Assembly (NCBI GenBank): GCA_033032175.1
Contig: CM065324.1
Location: forward strand, 4,340,001 to 4,404,000
From: Saturnia japonica
Taxonomy: Eukaryota; Arthropoda; Insecta; Lepidoptera; Saturniidae
Direction: 5' to 3'
DNA length: 64,000 nt
How positions within the stretch are numbered: position 1 is the first letter of the stretch; the number at the start of each line of letters is the position of its first letter. Below are positions 36,800 through 50,300 of this stretch, piece after piece. The position numbers and the translations under genes were made by a program. A model generated the notes under the pieces. That model saw nothing but the letters and a program-made list of their open reading frames with translations, made no database searches and had not been told where the DNA came from.

Positions 36800-37490
36800 A
36801 GAAGGAGCGATTTCGCCGCGAATTATCTCTCGCGTATTCATACGCGCGTCGGCGAGGTACTTGAGCTCTATGCATCGCGTCCACAAACATCGTGCGAGTA
36901 TAAAGTTCGCGTGTAAATCGTGTGTAGTACGTGAGACTCTCGATTCGCAAGCATAATGCGAGCGTTTCGCGCGAGCCTAGATATTAGAGACAATTCGGTT
37001 GCGTCAAGTTCGCACGCGAACTTCCAGCGAGTGAATTTATTTAGAAAAATGGAGCAATAAAATTACTATACAGAAATAGATGAAATAGAAAAAAGACAGG
37101 CATTATAAGATATGGACTCTTCCGCATACGGGAATAGAATTTTAAAACAAAGAGCTTGAGAAGAACTTGTTTTAATATTTTCAGATAAAGATGACCCCGA
37201 AAAAAATATTATACTGTCTAAAATTTGGATACAAAGTTCCAAACATAGTAATAGATACTATTTGTCATTCTATCGTACAGAAATGGATGTACTAAGTACA
37301 TTCTAGTCTCCCTTCGTTTTCGACTTTTCCAGCGACATTAAACTAGCCACAACTCGACCGACCGATTCCTTGACTCCTTGTTGAATACTGTCTGAATCCA
37401 CCCTCAAAGGCTCATGCGTTAAACGCTCTTTCTGGACGCGACGTACTCGCGTATACGCGCGAGATTATTCGTAGCGAACTTGCTTCTTCT
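36800..37490. mobile_element. CpG-rich element with about 70-bp inverted ends
   Basis: The left end (36800-36870) and the inverted right end (37425-37490) both read AGAAG.AGC.A.TTCGC..CGAAT.ATCTC.CGCGTAT, then CGCG words and GTCGCGTCC / ATCGCGTCC. The left 240 bp are unusually rich in CG dinucleotides against the AT-rich background. The interior has no convincing coding frame. A non-autonomous DNA transposon is likely. Confidence 0.65.
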
Positions 37491-39189
37491 GGACATAGAC
37501 TTACATAATATTGTTTTACTTTCCAAGTTTACCTAGATAGGTTTTTTTTTATAAGACTCCGTGTGAATTTTGGACGAACAGATTTTAAATATTTATGAAA
37601 AATCTAAGATTATTCCATAACTGATTAAACTAATATATCGATGCATTAAAAATGCATTACTGTGGATTTATTTAAAAAAAAAAACATTTTAAAAAATTAC
37701 AAAATATTCCAACTATACATATAATGCAAAAATAAGTTGCAATTTAGCAAAAGTTTAAAGCAATATTTGATTATATACATTTAATAATAAAAGAAAGCAA
37801 TATATTACATAAGCTAAAGTAACCTACACACTAGGTTAAATCAGAAATACTCCAGACACAATTTGCATAGACGTCATCTACGATTTAAATATGCACCACA
37901 TGTTTCGGTGTATATTTACAAACCAAACGAAATTCCCGTCTCGTGAAATACGAGTATGTTAACATGAAAACCACAAAACAAGACCACACCAACATCTTAA
38001 AGCAGTAGGTATTTCTTTCAAAGCGAAATTTTATTATCTTATTTTCGTGTAAAACAACTAGTTTAAGGAGTATCAAATAAAGTAAACAGATCACGAATAT
38101 ATAACATGAAAATTTTTTTCGGTGTCTTATGAAATTTTGTACTCGGAAAGTTTTTATATCATTGGTCAAATGATATGCTATAAAAATATCCAATAATAAT
38201 TTTAGAAACTTTAATTTTTTACATTACATTTTTATTCATTCTCAACCGGTTTTAATGATATTACATTAAGTTAAATATACTCGTACGTCATACCTCTATC
38301 GATAGGAATATAAGAATTGTCAATATTATGAGGTAAAAATAAAACTACGAGATGAAAACAAATATTACGTAATAAACTTGTGTGGAGCCGCTGGGTACCA
38401 CTAATAGGTAGATAAAACTATACATAATGCAACAACCAACCGATAAATAAAATGTAAACGAAGTTAAAATGTACCCATGGCAAAAAATTTTGCCTTTTTA
38501 TTTCCTCTTTGCAGAATATTTAGTGGTATTGTTAGAGAGTACTAAAACACGTAGCTAGGAAATCATAAATCAGTAAACTCACTAAAAAGCGGCTCGAACT
38601 AAGCGACATCGACAGTGTCGGCTAAAATGACGCCAGGCATTTACTGAGTTTTATAGGAATTTTACGTCTTTTGAGCGTCCGGAACATTGCCTTGAGTAAG
38701 GTTTTTTATGACTTACGCGTCTATACTTTTAAGGGTACATTGATTCAGTTGGGTTTTTTATTACGCATGACGTAATATTGAGTCGAGGCACATAGGGATA
38801 TGCTGTGAAATATCATATTTCATCTTTTTTTCTCTATCGAACAAACTTGTAGTCGACCTTTTTTACTGAGCGTGACCGAGAGGGAGTGCACGAGACTCGG
38901 GACGCACAGTGTTTTATGGGAGCCAATTTTGTGACATCTCTTTTTGATTGCAGATGTATATTGTTTAAATCAATTCAAATGCGATAGTAGTAAAGCTTCC
39001 GCATGTCAATTATGCATAGTTTCTGAGTAATACTTTATTGAAAATTACGGTTGTTTTTTCGGATAAATCATTAATAAAAATTAATAAAATACAAATAAAA
39101 TCATCAAATCATCACTGATGGTAGATAATCACATCAACGGTGCATATTTTAGAGCAATTAGAATACACCTAAGTTAATAACCATTTTTG
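37491..39189. other. Intergenic DNA, possible part of a larger repeat
   Basis: 38570-38950 is moderately GC-rich (GAGGGAGTGCACGAGACTCG, GTTTTATGGGAGCC) and may belong with the island at 39190-39508. No gene is supported. Confidence 0.35.
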
Positions 39190-39508
39190 ACGTGACAACG
39201 TCTTATAATTCGATGGAGCCGGCTGCACGCACGAAAAATCATGACTCATGCGGCGTTACCACGCTCTGAGGCGTTCCATTTAAGGCTTGAAGTGCAAGCG
39301 AGAGCGCGGAACGAGCGACAAAGAGGCACAATAGGCCTCCGCGTTCGGCAGCGTTCGACATCTGTCTCTCTCCTACTTGAGTGAGCGATGCGTCCGCGTG
39401 GACAGCTGCTATACAATAATAAATTTACATGTTTTCGTCAAGTATGAAGTGCAGTGAAAAGTGAATGTGGTGTCAATTTTTTATAGCAACGATAATTGCG
39501 GCGATAAA
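39190..39508 (+). promoter_or_regulatory. CpG-rich promoter-like island ending in a splice-donor-like site
   Basis: GC-rich block starting ACGTCTTATAATTCGATGGAG, with many CG dinucleotides (GAGCCGGCTGCACGCACG, AGAGCGCGGAACGAGCGAC), then a lower-GC leader (AAGTGCAGTGAAAAGTGAAT) that ends GCGATAAAG|GTAATG at 39508, a fair 5' splice site. This is the layout of a promoter plus untranslated first exon. I also have a general memory of such a block in other moth sequences, so it may be a transposon-borne promoter. No downstream exon is assigned to it. Confidence 0.4.
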
Positions 39509-39815
39509 GGTAATGATTCTTTCGATATTAAATATATGTTCAGTGATATATTGTTGAATATTCGTGCTTTCATCATTAAAATAAATAGCATCGGTCCGCT
39601 AGTGCAGCGATTGTAGGTTATGCTTTAATTGACAAAACTATAAATAAAATTAAAATTTTCTTTTGAAAAATGATACCATTCCATCAGTATTTTCTTATAA
39701 CGTTGTCACGTTCAACTATCGTCAGTAAACTGACTTTACAGACAACCGATTTTTTATTTATACTCGAGAAGTACATACTCGTAGTTATCAGTTATTCCTC
39801 AAGTTTATGGGTTTA

Positions 39816-40435
39816 CTAGCTGTGCCACACGGTTTCATCCGTAATGAAACTTTAGATAAGGTTTGCGTAAAATCCGTTAAATATATATTTAGTTAATTAT
39901 CAATATAATTATAAATAATACTTTCAGAAATTATAAAATAAAATACGAGACAAATAAACTGTATAAAAATAAACGCGTGCGGAGCCATGGGCACAGCTAG
40001 TCTATTATAAAACAAAATTATAAAAACAAGTTTAAAAAAATCACGGACTTGGCAGAATATCCACTTAATAAGAAATATCACAATTACGTAATTAAAGAAT
40101 AAGACCGAAGCCTAGCTAGCTGTTGTGCATGGAAAACCATTTTCCGGGAACATACGAACAACGTTTGGCAAGTTTCCACAGTTACAAACAAAAACAACAC
40201 GACAAAGGCCTGTTAAATAATACTGTTCGGTGCATAGGATTTGCGGGGAAAGATACGCCTACCGAACTAGTGAATTTTTTTAAATTAAAAATTCCAATTG
40301 TACTATAATGAAAATAATTGTTATATGTATAGGCCGCGCTGAATATTATTTTAAATATAATAAAATGGATTGATCGAGATCCTGTATTTAAGTACCTACT
40401 TATATGGGCACAATATTAGAATAAACACTAAATCT
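39816..40435. other. Repeat end and unassigned DNA
   Basis: 39816-39850 (ACTAGCTGTGCCACACGG) is a repeat end of the ACTAGC type. An open frame at 40123-40308 (61 codons, plus strand) shows no motif and is not called as a gene. Confidence 0.35.
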
Positions 40436-40440
40436 ATACT

Positions 40441-41099
40441 TCTATACTAATATAATAAAGCGAAAAAGATTTTCTGTTTGTTTGTTTAAACACGCTATTC
40501 TCTGGAACTAACCCTACTAGTTGGATTCGAAAAATTATTATTGTATGTGATAGCCAGACTCTCGAGGAATAGTACAGGCTATTTAAGATTAGGCTACAAC
40601 TCTCAGATTGCCTTGAATATTGATTTTAGTTACGTAAGTCGGCAGTCGAGACCCTCCCGAACTGTTTAATCTGCGTGCGCTGGTGTAATTGTTAATGTTA
40701 CGGAAGTATAATGTTCTACAATAATATATTGGTCCTTATTATATTAAAAAAAAAAAAATTGCAATAGCATATGCCTATCTCTTATAGATAATCCACAATA
40801 TGATATTTTCTGACGAAGATTTGTTGAAAATTAAAAAGTGATTTATAAGCATTATTTATAGACATGCCATATTAATCCTTACAAACAAAAGTTACTGCAT
40901 CATAAATACAATTTTATGGAGTTAAATTATGTTCTTTAGAGTACATATGCTATTTGAACACATCGTTTAGGAGATGATGAAAAATTAAAATAATATGTAC
41001 CTGCGAGAAGAACAATTATGATAGAGTACATGGGTGCGTTGGCGGTGCGGTGTTTATCGGATAAAATTGACACGGGTGAAACCGTGAGGAAAAGCTAGT
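40441..41099 (+). mobile_element. Agenic dispersed repeat, near full length
   Basis: Begins CTATACTAATATAATAAAGC, carries TTTGTTTAAACACGC and CTCTGGAACTA early, and ends GGGTGAAACCGTGAGGAAAA then GCTAGTAAT. The start and end both match the typical termini of abundant lepidopteran agenic repeats of the Lep1/Helitron-like kind (from memory). It sits about 230 bp upstream of the protease start codon. Non-coding. Confidence 0.6.
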
Positions 41100-41279
41100 A
41101 ATCATATATAACATTTTGGATATATTTATTTTATCTAAGTTTGACGACATTGCAATATTATGGTGCCTTGACCACCACATGACTTTGTGCGATTAACTAA
41201 TGAACTATTAATTTTGTTATTGTATGATAAAAATAAATAATGAAAACTGTAGATAAAACACATAATAATATAGCGATAA

Positions 41280-41287
41280 TATAAATA
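41280..41287 (+). promoter_or_regulatory. TATA box candidate for the serine protease gene
   Basis: TATAAATA lies 49 bases before the start codon. An initiator-like TTCAAAT follows about 30 bases downstream, giving a predicted short leader of about 20 bases, a common layout for highly expressed insect digestive or secreted proteases. Confidence 0.45.
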
Positions 41288-41328
41288 GGTGTTTAAGTGA
41301 TATTTTTGTTCAAATCAAAACGATCATC

Positions 41329-44300
41329 ATGTATAAGCAGTTGGTTTTAGTAACCTTTCTCTGTTACATTAATATTTTGATATGCAGTGGTGAGTTACTT
41401 GTGTTTTATTTAATTATTAAAACTAGCCGTGCCCGCGGCTGCGCTCGCGTGGTCTACAGGATACCGTCAATCAGGTACACCCACGAATTGTATAACTCCG
41501 GTTACTTTAAAGATAAATTACTTATTGTGGGTGATCCTTAGAAAATAGACGTATTATGTTCTCGCTGACTTTTTATACTTAGGCCTTTTTAAAATCTACG
41601 ATTTTGTAGTACATTAATTTGATAGACCTCTTATGGTTTATTCAGCGTAAGCGATTTAAACGCTAGAATTGATTTATTTATGCGGAACCCTAATTATTTT
41701 TCTAAACCAACCAACCGTTTCGGAGATTACGCGGAACAATAAGACGGACAGACAATAACTTTAAAAATAGTTTTTTTTTTTTTTTTTAATTATATTTACC
41801 GTATATACTTCATAAGCATTTAGTAAAACGCTTTAATTTTGAATTTACGAACAGGCACTTCATTTTTTTAAATTGTTTAGATAGATTGGTACCCGGATGT
41901 AACTCGTATAACAAAGAAAGAAATTAATTAATACGCACACTGGTGTTCCATTTTTGATCTCGTCTTATTCAACCTATTGTCAATCTACTCGTATACTATA
42001 TCTATGACCGCAAAAATCTTTATCTTAAGTTGTCTAAGATGGTCTGAATTGGAGCTGCCAGAACTCACCTATTGGTGTTTGGCGACATATTTTCTACTTC
42101 TGGGTGGTACCTACCCAGGTTTACATTAGAAAATGTCCTGATACCATACCATGGACTTCCATGATATTCTCATTAAATGAAAGCTTACGTACACTGTAAA
42201 ATATTTTGCTTTATCGTAATAATCCTATATACAATAATCTTGTGTGTGTCTGTTATTCATATAACTTCTGAAGGACTTGATAGATTGAGCTCATATTCAC
42301 ACAATATATCTGTTTTTATTCGAAACGATGGGACAACGGTGGTTCGTGGAATCCATCCAATTGAATTATTGTATTTTTATAAATTCTATTATATTTTATT
42401 TACATTAATTATTCAATAGTAAATAATACGCAGGTGAGTGACCAATAAAAAAAAAGATTATTATAGAATTATGCATCTCACAAGAAAATACGTTAATTTA
42501 ACTCGTATTAAAAATTCTCACTTAAATTAAAAAGTCTAACAATTGTTTATTTTAAAATAATTTTTTAGAGCATTATCTTTTGTTGACATTACTTCAAGTA
42601 TTCTAAAATTTTAATTTGATATTTAATTTTATGATTGTGTCTCACGATTTTATTTATAATATATACATACATATAACCTCCACGTAATTTAATATCTAAG
42701 TATTTTTTCATGAAGAATGTTATCATGGTGTTCCTGAAAGCAATATGTGGCGCTGTAGTCGAGCCAGGACGATGTCTTCTGAGCAAACAAGTACATTAAT
42801 TAATAAACCTTTTTTTTTTTGTTAACAGTATTAAATGTCCCAAACAACTTGGGTATTATAGGCGGGCACGATGTCTCGATAAACGACGTCCCGTTTATGG
42901 CTTCATTACGTATTAACGGGACTTTTCATTTCTGCGGGGCATCAATAATACACGAGAGATTCCTTCTGTCTGCCGCTCATTGTATTGTAAAGTAAGTGTT
43001 ATTTAAATATATCAAGTGAAAGTGATGTAAACCAGAAATAATATAAATGAAAACCTTGAGCTTGCACCTCAGCCACAAGATAATAAATTTTGGGATCAAT
43101 CCACAGCCTCAAAGAGTTTCCCAATTTTTCATAAGTGAGTTTGGTTCGATACTTTGATTTATTAGGTTCATCTTAGAAAACAATTGTTCACATTGAAATG
43201 TACTTCCAAATGTTTAAATCGCTTTTCGCGTGGTTCCAAGACTTTACGCAAGCGGGCGTTACTCCGATCACTGCAAAATCTATTTGCGAGAAAACGCTTT
43301 AGGGATTTGTTTTTACAAAAGCGACATTAAATTTTTACGTACCTAAAATAAAAATTACTGACGGTATTTCTTTTGCGTCTATTTAAAGTCTAAAAAGAAG
43401 TTATTTATAAACTTTTTTCGTTTCTGATGTTGTGAAATTAAGATTCGATTACCTTCTCTAGTTTTTGGATTATTTTCAAAAGGAATTTAAGCATTAGAGC
43501 GTGGGTAAGTTTATTGACGTACTTCTCCCTCTACGGGAGCGATATGCGCTATATAGCGATAAAGGATCAGTGGTACCTGGTGTTAAAACTGTTTCGATTG
43601 AAATGGGTTCGTACCTTAACGAAACGGCCCATATGAAATAAAAAAATACTTCATAAAGTTTAAGGAACTTTTGAAATATACTTTACCAGCAGTGCCCTGT
43701 GACTCCGCACGCCTTTATTACGCTGTAATTACTTTGGTCTCGTAATTTTTACTACGATTTTTATGATTTTTTTACTAAGATTATTGACAATTCTTTTATC
43801 CTGTAATAATTGAAGAACAACACAGGAAGTGTATGTAAAGAATTTCATCAAATTCGGTTGACAATTTATATATAGTTTATTAACAATTTCTAAAACTATT
43901 ATTAACCATTCCTATAGGCTATCAATAAAATTGAGCAATGAGCTTACCGTGTACAAAATTTCATCAAAATCGGTCAACTATATAACGAAATGTTTCCAGG
44001 AACAAAAATTACAAAATTGTGGTCGGTACAGACAACATCAGCAAAGATGGAGATCTCTACGATATAGAAAAAATTATAGTGCACGAAAATTACATCGAGA
44101 GAACAAAGGACTATGATATCTGTTTGATTAAATTAGCCAAAAATCTCACTTTTGGACCGAAAGTTGACAAAATTGATTTAGCTGATAAAAACGTTAAACT
44201 TAAAAAGGGCACTTTACTCGATGTCACCGGATGGGGGAGTACAAATGTAAGAAAATTCATTAATTTTCTTTATTCTAAGAAACATGTCCTTTGTTACTTC

Positions 44301-47300
44301 CATACAACTTTTATGTTGATTTCCTTTGTTTTATTCTATTTTTTATGCATACATAAATTTCGCATGCATGTTCATTAATAGGTACTTAATTAAATTGATT
44401 AATACTTTTAGGGCCGATTTTCTTTTCGTTTTCGTTTCAAAAATCGTTTTTGAGTTTATCGCGTTCATACAGACACACCCACAAATGGCTTGGGACTTTG
44501 TTTTATAATATAGTATAATTACCATAGTAAAATAAAAAATAAAAAATTGTAAAATATCATGTTATTTTATAAGTAGACACGGCATTGATGCTCTTTACAT
44601 GCAATTATGAATGGTAGGCAATCACGGCAATAGCCAAAGCCGAGATCCGGCCATTTTGACATCCTTGCGCGCTTGTTTACCACGCTTTCGCGGCTGAGTG
44701 CTTTAAGCGCTCGTGCTGGCTCGCCTCCAAGTCCGGTAAAGCTATAAGAGCCATCAGCGGCTCAGTGTTTGTTGGATAGGGCCCCTCAGGCTAACAGTAA
44801 GGCGAGTTTTAAAAAAATGATTTGCAATTGGCCGTAGTTTACTTTCGGCTTGATACCGGCGTGAGCGAGCACACACTTTTATCCTATTTTGACCTCAGAG
44901 TTTCCGCCTTCCGCTGTGATATCCTATCTCTTTTGTTTCACCAGGCTGATAATCAAATTTGTAACGTCTTCAAATTGCTTTTAGTGAGAGTATAACGCGT
45001 CTATTTTTATAAAACGTCATTGGTATAATATTACCGCACCAAAGTGACCGCACTAATGGTTAGCCAGTATAATAAAAAAACAACAGCGACCATCGAGAGA
45101 TGAGCAATCTATCGCCGGTCATTGTTGTTATGCCGGCATTTAAGCCTCTAAGCAGCTGGATATACACTAGCTGATCATCGGAACATGACAAACTGTGAGA
45201 GTCATAATGGTCGCAAGACAGTCGTGTAAATATCTCTAACACACCACTTAATTACTGGATATAACTAGCTGGTCATCGGAACATGACAAACTGTGAGAGT
45301 CATAATGGTCGCAAGACAGTCGTGTAAATATCTCTAACACACCACTTAATTACTGGATATAACTAGCTGGTCATCGGAACATGACAAACTGTGAGAGTCA
45401 TAATGGTCGCAAGCCAGTCGGGTAAATATCTCTAACACACCACTTAATTACTGGATATAACTAGCTGGTCATCGGAACATGACAAACTGTGAGAGTCATA
45501 ATGGTCGCAAGCCAGTCGGGTAAATATCTCTAACACACCACTTAATTACTGGATATAACTAGCTGGTCATCGGAACATGACAAACTGTGAGAGTCATAAT
45601 GGTCGCAAGCCAGTCGGGTAAATATCTCTAACACACCACTTAATTACTGGATATAACTAGCTGGTCATCGGAACATGACAAACTGTGAGAGTCATAATGG
45701 TCGCAAGACAGTCGTGTAAATATCTCTAACACACCACTTAATTACTGGATATAACTAGCTGGTCATCGGAACATGACAAACTGTGAGAGTCATAATGGTC
45801 GCAAGACAGTCGTGTAAATATCTCTAACACACCACTTAATTACTGGATATAACTAGCTGGTCATCGGAACATGACAAACTGTGAGAGTCATAATGGTCGC
45901 AAGCCAGTCGGGTAAATATCTCTAACACACCACTTAATTACTGGATATAACTAGCTGGTCATCGGAACATGACAAACTGTGAGAGTCATAATGGTCGCAA
46001 GACAGTCGTGTAAATATCTCTAACACACCACTTAATTACTGGATATAACTAGCTGGCCATCGGAACATGACAAACTGTGAGAGTCATAATGGTCGCAAGA
46101 CAGTCGTGTAAATATCTCTAACACACCACTTAATTATTGGATATAACTAGCTGATTATCGGAACATGACAAACTGTGAGAGTCATAATGGTCGCAAGCCA
46201 ATCGGGTATATATCTCTAACACACCACTTGATTACTGGATATAACTAGCTGATCATCAAACATGACAAATTATGAGAGTCATAATGATCGCAAGCTAGTC
46301 GGGTAAATATCTCTAACACACCACTTAATTACTGGATATAACTAGCTGATCATCGGAACATGACAAACTGTGAGAGTCATAATGGTCGCAAGCCAGTCGG
46401 GTAAATATCTCTAACACACCACTTGATTACTGGATATAACTAGCTGATCATCGGAACATGACAAACTGTGAGAGTCATAATGATCGCAAGCCAGTCGGGT
46501 AAATATCTCTAACACACCACTTGATTACTGGATATAACTAGCTGATCATCGGAACATGACAAACTGTGAGAGTCATAATGATCGCAAGCCAGTCGGGTAA
46601 ATATCTCTAACACGCCACTTGATTACTGGATATAACTAGCTGATCATCGGAACATGACAAACTGTGAGAGTCATAATGATCGCAAGCCAGTCGGGTAAAT
46701 ATCTCTAACACACCACTTGATTACTGGATATAACTAGCTGATCATCGGAACATGACAAACTGTGAGAGTCATAATGATCGCAAGCCAGTCGGGTAAATAT
46801 CTCTAACACACCACTTGATTACTGGATATAACTAGCTGATCATCGGAACATGACAAACTGTGAGAGTCATAATGATCGCAAGCCAGTCGGGTAAATATCT
46901 CTAACACACCACTTGATTACTGGATATAACTAGCTGATCATCGGAACATGACAAACTGTGAGAGTCATAATGATCGCAAGCCAGTCGGGTAAATATCTCT
47001 AACACACCACTTGATTACTGGATATAACTAGCTGATCATCGGAACATGACAAACTGTGAGAGTCATAATGATCGCAAGCAGTCGGGTAAATATCTCTAAC
47101 ACACCACTTAATTACTGGATATAACTAGCTGGTCATCGGAACATGACAAACTGTGAGAGTCATAATGGTCGCAAGCCAATCGGGTATATATCTCTAACAC
47201 ACCACTTGATTACTGGATATAACTAGCTGATCATCAAACATGACAAATTATGAGAGTCATAATGATCGCAAGCTAGTCGGGTAAATATCTCTAACACACC

Positions 47301-50300
47301 ACTTAATTATTGGATATAACTAGCTGATTATCGGAACATGACAAACTGTGAAAGTCATAATGGTCGCAAGCCAATCGGGTATATATCTCTAACACACCAC
47401 TTGATTACTGGATATAACTAGCTGATCATCAAACATGACAAATTATGAGAGTCATAATGATCGCAAGCTAGTCGGGTAAATATCTCTAACACACCACTTA
47501 ATTATTGGATATAACTAGCTGATTATCGGAACATGACAAACTGTGAAAGTCATAATGGTCGCAAGCCAATCGGGTATATATCTCTAACACACCACTTGAT
47601 TACTGGATATAACTAGCTGATCATCAAACATGACAAATTATGAGAGTCATAATGATCGCAAGCTAGTCGGGTAAATATCTCTAACACACCACTTAATTAT
47701 TGGATATAACTAGCTGATTATCGGAACATGACAAACTGTGAAAGTCATAATGGTCGCAAGCCAATCGGGTATATATCTCTAACACACCACTTGATTACTG
47801 GATATAACTAGCTGATCATCAAACATGACAAACTGTGAGAGTCATAATGATCGCAAGCCAGTCGGGTAAATATCTCTAACACACCACTTGATTACTGGAT
47901 ATAACTAGCTGATCATCGGAACATGACAAACTGTGAGAGTCATAATGATCGCAAGCCAGTCGGGTAAATATCTCTAACACACCACTTGATTACTGGATAT
48001 AACTAGCTGATCATCGGAACATGACAAACTGTGAGAGTCATAATGATCGCAAGCCAGTCGGGTAAATATCTCTAACACACCACTTGATTACTGGATATAA
48101 CTAGCTGATCATCGGAACATGACAAACTGTGAGAGTCATAATGATCGCAAGCCAGTCGGGTAAATATCTCTAACACACCACTTGATTACTGGATATAACT
48201 AGCTGATCATCGGAACATGACAAACTGTGAGAGTCATAATGATCGCAAGCTAGTCGGGTAAATATCTCTAACACACCACTTAATTATTGGATATAACTAG
48301 CTGATTATCGGAACATGACAAACTGTGAAAGTCATAATGGTCGCAAGCCAATCGGGTATATATCTCTAACACACCACTTGATTACTGGATATAACTAGCT
48401 GATCATCAAACATGACAAATTATGAGAGTCATAATGATCGCAAGCTAGTCGGGTAAATATCTCTAACACACCACTTAATTATTGGATATAACTAGCTGAT
48501 TATCGGAACATGACAAACTGTGAAAGTCATAATGGTCGCAAGCCAATCGGGTATATATCTCTAACACACCACTTGATTACTGGATATAACTAGCTGATCA
48601 TCAAACATGACAAATTATGAGAGTCATAATGATCGCAAGCCAGTCGGGTAAATATCTCTAACACACCACTTGATTACTGGATATAACTAGCTGATCATCG
48701 GAACATGACAAACTGTGAGAGTCATAATGATCGCAAGCCAGTCGGGTAAATATCTCTAACACGCCACTTGATTACTGGATATAACTAGCTGATCATCGGA
48801 ACATGACAAACTGTGAGAGTCATAATGATCGCAAGCCAGTCGGGTAAATATCTCTAACACGCCACTTGATTACTGGATATAACTAGCTGATCATCGGAAC
48901 ATGACAAACTGTGAGAGTCATAATGATCGCAAGCCAGTCGGGTAAATATCTCTAACACGCCACTTGATTACTGGATATAACTAGCTGATCATCGGAACAT
49001 GACAAACTGTGAGAGTCATAATGATCGCAAGCCAGTCGGGTAAATATCTCTAACACACCACTTGATTACTGGATATAACTAGCTGATCATCGGAACATGA
49101 CAAACTGTGAGAGTCATAATGATCGCAAGCCAGTCGGGTAAATATCTCTAACACACCACTTGATTACTGGATATAACTAGCTGATCATCGGAACATGACA
49201 AACTGTGAGAGTCATAATGATCGCAAGCCAGTCGGGTAAATATCTCTAACACACCACTTGATTACTGGATATAACTAGCTGATCATCGGAACATGACAAA
49301 CTGTGAGAGTCATAATGATCGCAAGCCAGTCGGGTAAATATCTCTAACACACCACTTGATTACTGGATATAACTAGCTGATCATCGGAACATGACAAACT
49401 GTGAGAGTCATAATGATCGCAAGCTAGTCGGGTAAATATCTCTAACACACCACTTAATTATTGGATATAACTAGCTGATTATCGGAACATGACAAACTGT
49501 GAAAGTCATAATGGTCGCAAGCCAATCGGGTATATATCTCTAACACACCACTTGATTACTGGATATAACTAGCTGATCATCAAACATGACAAATTATGAG
49601 AGTCATAATGATCGCAAGCTAGTCGGGTAAATATCTCTAACACACCACTTAATTATTGGATATAACTAGCTGATTATCGGAACATGACAAACTGTGAAAG
49701 TCATAATGGTCGCAAGCCAATCGGGTATATATCTCTAACACACCACTTGATTACTGGATATAACTAGCTGATCATCAAACATGACAAATTATGAGAGTCA
49801 TAATGATCGCAAGCCAGTCGGGTAAATATCTCTAACACACCACTTGATTACTGGATATAACTAGCTGATCATCGGAACATGACAAACTGTGAGAGTCATA
49901 ATGATCGCAAGCCAGTCGGGTAAATATCTCTAACACGCCACTTGATTACTGGATATAACTAGCTGATCATCGGAACATGACAAACTGTGAGAGTCATAAT
50001 GATCGCAAGCCAGTCGGGTAAATATCTCTAACACGCCACTTGATTACTGGATATAACTAGCTGATCATCGGAACATGACAAATTATGAGAGTCATAATGA
50101 TCGCAAGCTAGTCGGGTAAATATCTCTAACACACCACTTAATTATTGGATATAACTAGCTGATTATCGGAACATGACAAACTGTGAAAGTCATAATGGTC
50201 GCAAGCCAATCGGGTATATATCTCTAACACACCACTTGATTACTGGATATAACTAGCTGATCATCAAACATGACAAATTATGAGAGTCATAATGATCGCA

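Noticed and set aside
37885..38193. 102-codon hydrophobic minus-strand frame
   Set aside because: Long hydrophobic frames arise easily in T-rich DNA; no start context, motif or exon signals support it.
44019..44378. Separate small protein starting inside protease exon 3
   Set aside because: It is the exon reading through its donor site into the intron; the protease model with five matching exons explains it.
45060..45242. Minus-strand frame at the array's left edge
   Set aside because: It lies in the satellite head and first unit, and the following units break all frames.
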